A stretch of 64,000 nt of DNA, taken from assembly GCF_964030975.1 (NCBI RefSeq), contig NZ_CAXIQH010000001.1:744001-808000 (forward strand), written 5' to 3'. The stretch's first letter is position 1; every line of letters starts with the position of its first letter. Below the pieces are notes generated by a model, which saw only the letters and a program-made list of their open reading frames with translations, was not told where the DNA came from and did not search any database. The DNA comes from Tisiphia sp964030975 (lineage in GTDB: Bacteria > Pseudomonadota > Alphaproteobacteria > Rickettsiales > Rickettsiaceae). Below, in pieces: positions 48,683 through 56,472 of this stretch. The position numbers and the translations under genes were made by a program.

Positions 48683-50683
48683 TTACCCTTGTATCTGTTG
48701 TTGCTGTTGTAACTGTTGCATTTGCATTATCTTACGTTGTTGTCTGATTTGTAATACTTCTTGCTCATTCTTAAGGATTGAACTTGGAACCCCTCTCAGC
48801 TCAAAAAATAGTTTAAAACATTCATCCCAGTTAATATTATCATAGATTTCAGGAAAAAAGTTACTGATACCACTTCGTTGAAAGAAACCTAATACTTGTT
48901 CAACGCTGGCTATTGCTGATGTTTTCTGGGCTCTGGATAATGGTGAAACATATTCAATCTCTATCTCGGGTGGGCTATTTGCTCCCTCTAAGATTGGTAC
49001 TCTGTTATATTTGATTAGTGTTTGATATATTGCCATGATTAACGGATTTAACAACTCACTCTCAATTCTACCAACCATCGGAGACATTAAACGATATTGT
49101 TCCTCCGTCCTAATTTGCATCTCAGTGGCAGTCATTTCTTTGTTTTCCTTTTGCATCCTGAATATATCGATATAGAATGCCTTGTATATGGCATCCCGGC
49201 ATTGATTTTGTTCGATCTCAGTAGGCAAGATATTTTCCATACCAGTTAGTGGTATTATTTTATCTGCCATACCATTGCGGTAAAAATCATATAATACCTC
49301 ATAATTATATTTCTTACTAGCTGCAGTCATGCTAGGCAAACCAAGGGTTAATCCTTCAATATCTTTAAGTGAGACTATCTTGCCCAGAGATTCAGATAAT
49401 TTCGGTAAATCTTGTAGTCTAGGTACTGACCTCATGTTAAAATGTTCTACTGCTTGTTTTAAACCACCAAGCTCAGCTATCGGCATTTTTTCTAGTCCTG
49501 ATCTACCATATCTTGCCATTTGGTCTAAATTGCCTGACATACCATCATATTGATGGTTATTAGCAAGATCAATTTTTTCAAGGTTTCCCAGTTTATTAGC
49601 AATATTTGATGTGTTCATATAATGACCAATACCAACTAACCCTGAACCTGTCCCAGCAGCTATTCCTGCTCCGAGTCCTCCGAATCCTGCGAGTCCTGCG
49701 AGTCCCATAGTAGCTCCAAAAGTTAAGGCACCAAGAACTCCCCCCTGTACCAAACCAGTGATTCCAGCTGATTTCTCATATTTTCCAGCCCGCCACTTTA
49801 CATCGTGAGCATAGCTATCCAACTGGCTTTGTGCAGATCCACTATAACTCCTTAACTTATCTTGTAGACCCTGAATATGCGATTGCCGATTAGCATAATC
49901 AGTCTCTATTTGTTCTGCTCTGTTTTGCTGTTGTTTATATTGGTCAATCATGCTGGTTAATTGATATCTTGCCTGATCAAATTTACTAGTATCTTGCAAT
50001 AGACGATCTTGACTTGCTTGATAGTTACCTAACTGATGCTCAAGCTCAGCTTTCTCCATACTTATATTTTTATGTTCCCTGGTAATATCATTCATAGAAT
50101 AACGGATTTTCTCTTCTATTGCCTGACATTGCTTTTTTAACGATTCAACATCTTGCTGATGTTTAGCAATTGCACTGCCTGCTTCTTCTTCAGTTAAACC
50201 TCGCAAACTTTCTTCCTGCTGAGCTACTCGGTCGTAGAGGTTTTGGAAGGCACCCGGTAGTTGTTCCACTTCTCTCATTCTTGCTTCAAGAGCTGGAGCC
50301 TTCTGTTTTAAGCTTTCAAAAGATTGTTTAAGTTGCTGAGATGAGGAAGATAGCCTAGCTCTTTGTGTTTCTATATTCTTTAAACCACTATCATATTGGC
50401 TAGCATACTGATTTAATTGGTTTTCCATCTCATAGCTTCTATTGCTATAGTAGTATTGTTGCTCCTCTAGAGAACGTAAACCCTGCATCGATTGCTGTAT
50501 TTCGCCAGATAGATTATCGATAGTAGTTTGTGCTTCACTACCATAATTATTATAGCGATCGCGTGATTCCTCATAGTTACGCTTGTGCCTTTCTAGATCA
50601 GAACCAGTAAGATATTTACCACCAGGAATATACCTATTAATAAAACTTTTAGTTGCTTTCCATGGGTTAGACCAAAATGACAT
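48683..50683 (-). CDS. Coiled-coil protein fused to C-terminal half of a phage portal
   Basis: The protein has 666 residues. Residues 1-290 are a long coiled coil (many Gln/Glu/Leu heptads), and 300-345 are a Gly/Ala-rich hydrophobic stretch (GVLGALTFGATMGLAGLAG). Residues ~480-640 match the C-terminal part of short-tailed-phage head-to-tail connectors (KENKEMTATEMQIRTEEQYRL, ELLNPLIMAIYQTL, IEYVSPLSRAQKTSA). The N-terminal half of the portal is absent. Either a deletion joined two phage genes or this is a new domain arrangement. It is placed correctly between the large terminase and Bbp19 genes. Confidence 0.68.
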   Translation of the reverse strand: MSFWSNPWKATKSFINRYIPGGKYLTGSDLERHKRNYEESRDRYNNYGSEAQTTIDNLSGEIQQSMQGLRSLEEQQYYYSNRSYEMENQLNQYASQYDSGLKNIETQRARLSSSSQQLKQSFESLKQKAPALEARMREVEQLPGAFQNLYDRVAQQEESLRGLTEEEAGSAIAKHQQDVESLKKQCQAIEEKIRYSMNDITREHKNISMEKAELEHQLGNYQASQDRLLQDTSKFDQARYQLTSMIDQYKQQQNRAEQIETDYANRQSHIQGLQDKLRSYSGSAQSQLDSYAHDVKWRAGKYEKSAGITGLVQGGVLGALTFGATMGLAGLAGFGGLGAGIAAGTGSGLVGIGHYMNTSNIANKLGNLEKIDLANNHQYDGMSGNLDQMARYGRSGLEKMPIAELGGLKQAVEHFNMRSVPRLQDLPKLSESLGKIVSLKDIEGLTLGLPSMTAASKKYNYEVLYDFYRNGMADKIIPLTGMENILPTEIEQNQCRDAIYKAFYIDIFRMQKENKEMTATEMQIRTEEQYRLMSPMVGRIESELLNPLIMAIYQTLIKYNRVPILEGANSPPEIEIEYVSPLSRAQKTSAIASVEQVLGFFQRSGISNFFPEIYDNINWDECFKLFFELRGVPSSILKNEQEVLQIRQQRKIMQMQQLQQQQQIQG

Positions 50684-50741
50684 TATACTACCTCGTCTAT
50701 ATTATAGTCGTTTATATTTATACTACTTTCACCCATCCTAC

Positions 50742-51941
50742 TTACCTCTCCAAAGCATTATAATCATTCATTGCTTTACGATATTGTGATATATTATATT
50801 GCGATTGCTGTTGCTCATTACCAGTTTTAACGTCCATCGCTAAATAACAAAAGCTCTCGGTTATATCAGTAGCTCTCGAGGAGCTAGAATGCACGCCCCT
50901 TTTAGTAGCATCAAACTCATAGAGGCCGTTAATACCACGCTGACATTTCTCAGCATCTATTCGACACCTACCTAGCAAACTTCTTACTTTAGTTATCATC
51001 TCTTCCCGTAAATATTTCCTACCAATAGCAAATGGTGAAAAGCCTACTTTTTCTGCTATTTCATTAGCTTGTTGTAACCGAGTATCCAAAGTCGGCATTT
51101 GTCTTCTACTCATATCATGGGGCAATACGTTACGTCCATATTGATAGGGTCTAGTTCTTAAATGATTAAGATAAAACTCTCTTTGAATCTCTTCGTTAGT
51201 CATATCAACAGAAACTAACTTGTTTTTATCGACTAGTGGTTGTCCCTCATTATCCGTAGTATCTTCAATAGTTTTTATTTGGCAAAACACTTCCGGACTA
51301 TCTTGGTATTTCCGGTATAATTCTTCACCATGTGTTAATTTTGGATTATCGGAAGGAGTATATAAATAAAGCAACCAGCCATTATTACGAATTACCATCG
51401 GCTCTATAACACAGCTCATAGCTCGTGGATCATGGTAAGAATACTCTGAGATAACTGCTCCCTTAATACCACTACCCCTGATAGTAGCATAACGATCACT
51501 ACCGACAAACTGAATCACTGAGCCATTTTTAAATAATATCCGTTGCTTATATTGCTGACTACGAGCAATAATGCCTTTAGGGATAAATGACATATAAGGA
51601 CGCCCCGATAATGTCATACCATCCCATATACTCATTTTAGCTTGATTATAGGTAGGATAAACATACCAATAAATGCCAACTTCCCGAATGGCACTAGCAG
51701 TGATCCAATTAATACCCATAATATCCTTACCAGCTCTTCTATGCCAAATTGCTATAGCTTTCTTCCCACCAGAGTATAAATATCTCCACAAAGGTAGTTG
51801 AAATGGGTAAGGCGACCAGTCCACTGGAAACTTAAGGCTTTTAGAGGTAGAGCTAGGAAGCTCTTTGCTGGCTTTAGCTTTACTAGTAGTTTTCATCACT
51901 CTGGGCTTACTGCCCTTTGGCAATTGCATATTCTGCTTCAT
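50742..51941 (-). CDS. Phage terminase large subunit with internal deletion
   Basis: The protein has 399 residues. ATPase part: YPFQLPLWRYL, Walker A IWHRRAGKD, Walker B region IKGAVISEYSYHDPRA, motif LLYLYTPSD. After EIQREFYLNHLRT the sequence jumps to RPYQYGRNVLPHDMSRRQ, which in homologues lies late in the RNase-H-like nuclease domain. The stretch with the first catalytic Asp residues is missing. The frame is open, so the deletion is in frame, but packaging activity is unlikely. It overlaps the small subunit gene by 35 bases. Confidence 0.8.
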   Translation of the reverse strand: MKQNMQLPKGSKPRVMKTTSKAKASKELPSSTSKSLKFPVDWSPYPFQLPLWRYLYSGGKKAIAIWHRRAGKDIMGINWITASAIREVGIYWYVYPTYNQAKMSIWDGMTLSGRPYMSFIPKGIIARSQQYKQRILFKNGSVIQFVGSDRYATIRGSGIKGAVISEYSYHDPRAMSCVIEPMVIRNNGWLLYLYTPSDNPKLTHGEELYRKYQDSPEVFCQIKTIEDTTDNEGQPLVDKNKLVSVDMTNEEIQREFYLNHLRTRPYQYGRNVLPHDMSRRQMPTLDTRLQQANEIAEKVGFSPFAIGRKYLREEMITKVRSLLGRCRIDAEKCQRGINGLYEFDATKRGVHSSSSRATDITESFCYLAMDVKTGNEQQQSQYNISQYRKAMNDYNALER

Positions 51942-52033
51942 ACGATTCTATTTCAAAATTAGCTATATCTATCATTTTTGACATTTCTTGAACTTTTGCC
52001 GCCTGTTCAGCTTCATCACTATTTTTCCTATGG

Positions 52034-52994
52034 TATAGCACTTAACATATGGATTCAAATAAGTTATAATGATAAATAATAAAAAAATTATATAATAGAA
52101 ATATGGCATCCCCCTACAGTTACGATTTACGTTCTAGAGTTATAGAACATTATGAGAAATATAAGAAAGTAGCACTTACATGCGAAACCTTTAAAATTAG
52201 TCGGTCAATAATCTATGATTGGATTAGATTAAAGAAACAAACTGGAGATATAAAGTCAAAGGAGGGATACCAGAAAGGATATGGTCATAAAATCCCTGAT
52301 TTATCGGAGTTGCGTCATTTAGTAGAAAAGGGTAACTCGTTAACGCTTACAGAAATAGCAAAAGAATTAGATAATGTTGCAAGTATAATGACTATCAGCC
52401 GAGCTTTAAAGAAACTCAACATTACTCGAAAAAAAAGACATATGCGTATAAAGAAAGAGATGAAGGAAAGCGACAAGATTTTCTCAGTGAATTAGAAAAA
52501 GTGCCGATAGAGAGACGTGTTTATCTTGATGAAGCGGGCATAAATGATAATGAATCATATGAATATGGATGGTCAATGAAAGGAAGTCGTTGTAATGGGA
52601 GTAAATCGGGAAAACGTAGTGAAAGAACAAGTTTTATTGGTGCGTTAAATCAGAATAGTTTAATCGCATCACTAGTCTTTACTGGGAGCTGTGATAGTAA
52701 GGTATTTGAAGCTTATATAGAAAATTGCCTTGTGCCGGAGCTAAAGCCTGGACAGGTTGTCATTGCTGATAATGCAAGCTTTCATAAATCCAAAAGGGCT
52801 AAAGAATTAATTGAAAAAGCTGGCTGCAAACTAAAATTTTTACCACCTTATTCCCCTGATTTAAATCCTATTGAACATCATTGGTTTCCGATAAAAAATA
52901 ACATTAGAAAATTATTAGATAAAGGTATTTCTGTATTTGAGGCAAGTTGTAGAACGTTTAAAATAATGTATGAACCTATATGTTAAGTGCTATA
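52034..52994. mobile_element. IS630-family element, complete
   Basis: Ends TATAGCACTTAACATAT and inverse, with TA target duplication. It holds one transposase in two overlapping frames. It is the likely parent of the MITE-B copies and of the arms at 40281 and 44104. Confidence 0.92.
52103..52986 (+). CDS. IS630 transposase, made by -1 shift at A8
   Basis: The first frame (from 52103) holds the HTH part (SYDLRSRVIEHYEKYKKVALTCETFKISRSIIYDWI, LTLTEIAKEL). At CGA AAA AAA AGA (A8, 52429-52436) the -1 frame gives KKTYAYKERDEGKRQDFL and then the DDE part (VYLDEAGIN, VIADNASFHK, LNPIEHHW). A-AAA-AAA is a slippery heptamer, and frameshifted transposases are known in IS630. The total is about 294 residues. 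Confidence 0.88.
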
Positions 52995-53263
52995 ACTAGT
53001 ATCATTTTTCCTCGTTTGATATTTCTGCGAATTAGCTTTAAGATATTCCAGCAACGACTTAGAACAATATTTTTTCTTAGTAGCGATTGCCTGATTATCC
53101 TTGTTATAGGTCACTTCTTCATAACCGTTAATTGCTCTGTCATATAACACCCCTTCTGCTCTATCTACCGCAATGGCTAAAGCTAAATTGACACATTTGG
53201 CTAAATATTTATCGCTATTAATAATCCGGTGCAACCTAAGTGGCGAGATATACTCTTCTACTT

Positions 53264-53409
53264 TTGACTTCCTGCATAAGTCAATCTAGTTGGTGATTTT
53301 GTCGTCGAAACTTGCCTCCGCTCCTCACGTACATTTAAGTACGCCGCGGTACTCGGCTTCGTTTCTTCTAAAAATCCCGAGGGCTTCTTTGACTTATGCA
53401 GGAAGTCTA
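53264..53409. mobile_element. MITE-D copy cutting the small terminase gene
   Basis: Inverted ends GACTTCCTGCATAAGTCAA and TTGACTTATGCAGGAAGTC (19 bp perfect). Interior as at 46483 in reverse. It forms the upstream border of the phage block. Confidence 0.8.
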
Positions 53410-53529
53410 TTCATTTTTAAATCCAATTATCCAAATTATTCGAGTATACAACCAGCCTTTTCAGCAGCTATAACAATGTTACCATGCTCACAAAGATATC
53501 CTCTATTGAGCCAAACTTACTGATGGTAC

Positions 53530-53824
53530 TAGGAGACTGTCGGAAACAACTAAAGTAATTCTATAGTTATGCTCATAGGATTAGGTGATAAAGAACATAA
53601 CGATTGTAAGTTGTCATTCCCGCGAAGGCAGGAATCTAGATACCTGCTTTCGCAGGTATGACACAAAGTTTGTATCACCTAATTCAATAGGTTTCACTAT
53701 ATATTTGGCTGCGAATAAACATGATTCTCTTGAAATAGGTACACTATTCCTGCGAAAATCCTATTTATTCTCGTCGAAAAATAGCTCAAAATATAATTAA
53801 TTAGCCATCTCCAACAGTCTCCTA
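53530..53824. mobile_element. MITE-E copy with a MITE-A inside
   Basis: Outer ends TAGGAGACTGTCGGAAACAA and CATCTCCAACAGTCTCCTA. The interior shares TTGAAATAGGTACACTATTCC with the other MITE-E copies. MITE-A at 53562-53701 lies within. Confidence 0.72.
53562..53701. mobile_element. MITE-A copy inside MITE-E
   Basis: Full length, TATAGTTATGCTC to TTTCACTATA. One base change (GCGAAGGCAGGAAT) weakens the first hairpin. Confidence 0.88.
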
Positions 53825-54078
53825 GATGATATCTTTGCTAAATATTTTTCAAACAAACCATAATTTTTAATCATATAAATATTCCTTATAACCCCTTATA
53901 TTACAACTAACTTCCAGGCTTTTGTCAGTTGATTAATTGAAAAACACCCCCTATATTTCGCAGCATATCTCAACTAAAGATTGCTGTCAATAGTTTATTT
54001 TCTATTATTTGTATTATTATTAAATTTTTTATATTTAGTTATTCCAAATTAGCTTATATCTATAAATATAACAGATTT

Positions 54079-55894
54079 TTACGCTCCACTAATAGCCGTT
54101 TTCATTATTTTTGCGGGATTGCTTATTTTTTCCATGCCACAGTACATATCTTTGCTGTATTTATCCTTAATCCAGTGTCCAATAAAGGCAGTGGTTGGTT
54201 TGAGAGTGATCTTATTGCAAGTCGTATCTTCTTCAACTGCTTCTAACTTGCTAAACCAGGATTTGTCCAAGTTCTCACCGTATAACTTTAACAAATATTG
54301 CCTTATTTTATACCACACTGACTCTGGGTTTAGTCCACTTAGCTCTAAATAATAATCCGATGGAGTTCTTTTGTTAGTAATACGCAATTGCAGAACCTCT
54401 TTACCATATACCTCTTGCACTTTATTGAGCAATGTGCATTTATCAGGTTCTGACAAAGAGATGTCTGCTAGATCAATCTTGTATTCATCGTCACATACTC
54501 CAAAAAAACTGCAGCTAGTCAGCAATTTATAAGCAGTATTAGGCTCAAAAGCTCCAACAATCTTGCGTTGCAACTGATTCAGTGGTTTAACGCCCTTATT
54601 AGCTTCTACCTTCCGCAAATAAGCCTCTCTTGCCTTGGTAGCATTGTCCAGCTTGAAGTTAAAGTTTGGGTTATTAGCTACAGTTGGTGAACGCATTTCA
54701 TGACGCAAAGTTTTTCTCATGTAATTCAGTACTGCTTGCTTGCAGGGAAAGAGATTTTTAGGAGAGTCCACGCTATGTTTAATCAACAGCTTGTTCATGA
54801 AACTCAAATTGAAATCACGACCTGTTCTCCTTCTTAGCCAAGCAGCATCTTCTTCGGTCAATGGATAAAACTCCTTTAGCTCCATAGGTGAATACAAGCC
54901 TTTAGCCATTTTAGTAACATCCCTAAGCCACCTAGACAATTTTCCACTAGCTTCTTGCTCAGACTCGCTACCTCCTGAATATCCATCTGTTGAGTCAGAA
55001 TCTGAATCGGAGTCTGACTTGTCATCAGTTAGAGCTGCATCGCCGGAATTGTCGTCTGTGGAATTGTAGGGTAACGCTTCATTTACTGAGCTTACCGTTA
55101 CCTTCGTAGGTAAATTCAAACTTTTCTCCTCAGATAACTCAAGCTCTGCTAAGCTTTGTTCACCTGAATTTATCGTTATCTCTGGCGATAAGTTAAAGCT
55201 TTGCTCCGTAGTTGACTCAACTTCTGACAAACTTTGTTCACCTCTTTTTTCCGGTACCTCAAGCGGTAAATTAAGGCTTTGCTCCTCAGTTGATTCAGGC
55301 TCTGACACACTTTGTCCACAATTTTGTCCACAATTTTTTTTATTTTTTTCGTATCTAGATAATATAGATATATATAGATGCATTTTTTTTTAATTTTTTC
55401 TGAGTTGAGTTAGAATTTTCTCCAGGTTGGGTTAAAATATTTTGATAGCTAGACTGGATATTAGTGTGATTAAAGTGATAAGAATTATTATTAGCTTTAC
55501 GAAAACTTGTAAATTTCTTAAGAAGTTTGATACATAAAATGTTACGGCATTTTATATTATATTTGACCGTAGTAATTAAAGTATGATAAATGAACCCACT
55601 TTTTTGCAATTCTGTTAGACATTGTTTAACCCTACTTTGACTAACTCCTAGCTCTTGTTGGAAAAAATGATAGCCTTCTTGTAACTCTTGTGAGTCTTGT
55701 GTATTATTATAACGATTAGTTTTCATGCAAGAAACTATCAAAGATAGAAGTTGACGAGAAGTTTTAGTTAATTGCTTACCACAATTATTAGTAAGGTTTC
55801 GCCATTCAGGCGGGACGAAATTACCGACTATGTTATAGAAAATAGTATCAGCATTTTCAACTAAACCGTCGGAAAAAGTTAATGATTCTGTCAT
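54079..55894 (-). CDS. Replication initiator-like protein: winged-helix N-terminus, DnaA_N-like C-terminus, split at A9
   Basis: The first frame (55894-55355) has a winged-helix-like region (TSRQLLSLIVSCM ... FFQQELGVSQSRVKQCLTELQKSGFIYHT) typical of plasmid/phage initiators. It ends just after an A9 run near 55382-55390. The -1/+2 frame from there (54079-55383, 434 codons) carries three near-repeats around EQSLNLP/EQSFNLS, a Ser/Asp-rich linker (SDSDSDSDS), a conserved middle, and a C-terminus VWYKIRQYLLKLYGENLDKSWFSKL ... FIGHWIKDKYSKDM like the DnaA N-terminal domain. The two frames are probably one protein of ~600 residues. DnaA_N-like initiators occur on rickettsial plasmids and mobile elements. 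The exact role is inferred. Confidence 0.62.
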
Positions 55895-55954
55895 ATTTTT
55901 CCCCCTTGCAACAGGGTTAAAAATAGATTTTTTTGTAGGTTAAATTTCAGGATT

Positions 55955-55969
55955 TGTACATATGGTACA
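55955..55969. promoter_or_regulatory. Candidate operator between divergent genes
   Basis: TGTAC-ATATG-GTACA is a perfect 5-bp inverted repeat with a 5-base spacer. It lies between the start of the initiator gene (55894, minus) and a small plus-strand ORF (55973). It could bind an autoregulator. It is short, so chance is possible. Confidence 0.35.
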
Positions 55970-55972
55970 CAT

Positions 55973-56143
55973 ATGAAATTCTTAGTAAAAATTATAAAGC
56001 CCTGGAAGCCTGATAAGGAATGGCGGGGCGTATGGCACATATTGCGAACCTTAAACCAGTTTAGATTGGAGCTTTTACGGATTATTTTAAAGCCTAGTTA
56101 TTTTAGGAGACTGTTGGATGATGTACAGAGAATTGCTTTATAA
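55973..56143 (+). CDS. Small basic protein, 56 residues, unknown
   Basis: ATG 55973 to TAA 56141-56143: MKFLVKIIKPWKPDKEWRGV, WHILRTLNQFRLELLRIILK, PSYFRRLLDDVQRIAL. It is rich in Arg, Lys, Trp and Leu and predicted helical and amphipathic. It is divergent from the initiator gene. No strong ribosome site is seen, so it may be the relic of a longer gene. Confidence 0.35.
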   Translation: MKFLVKIIKPWKPDKEWRGVWHILRTLNQFRLELLRIILKPSYFRRLLDDVQRIAL

Positions 56144-56472
56144 ACTGAAAGATTTACATAATTTGTAAAGGTAGAGACCGGATTGTTGAAAAAGTATAAG
56201 TGGTTAAAATTACACCAATATTTTTACTTTTTAGTAACAATAGGTTTAGTAGCAATGGGTAAAAATACAAAAAAATAATTTTAATTTAATTATCCTTTTA
56301 AAATTTTGAACCATTGCTATCATATAAACTTGAATTTGGAATTTTTGAATATCCCTAAATCTTGCTATATTAGAGTTTGTCTGCAAACTAAAATCAAGGT
56401 ATGATGAAGTGAATAAAGTATTATTATCAAGAAATATAAAATATACTTGTAGCAAAACTGCTTCGCAACCTT
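56144..56472. other. Gap with an IS66-end-like scrap
   Basis: No gene is called. ATATACTTGTAGCAAAACTG at 56441-56460 differs from the IS66 end by two bases, right beside the stop of the LRR-GTPase gene. It may mark a past IS66 visit. Confidence 0.4.

Larger units (their letters stand above)
51907..53265 (-). pseudogene. Phage terminase small subunit, split by IS630 and 5'-truncated
   Basis: Right piece (from 53265): KVEEYISPLRLHRIINSDKYLAKCVNLALAIAVDRAEG ... QKYQTRKNDTS. Left piece (51907-52033): HRKNSDEAEQAAKVQEMSKMI ... AIAKGQ stop. Removing the IS630 and one TA gives AGT TAC CAT AGG, restoring the frame. The 5' end is cut by a MITE-D. The position before the large terminase and the overlap support the call. 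Confidence 0.68.

Noticed and set aside
56246..56455. 69-codon minus-strand ORF starting MLQVYF
   Set aside because: Its first codons come from an IS66-end-like sequence and the rest is low-complexity AT-rich DNA.
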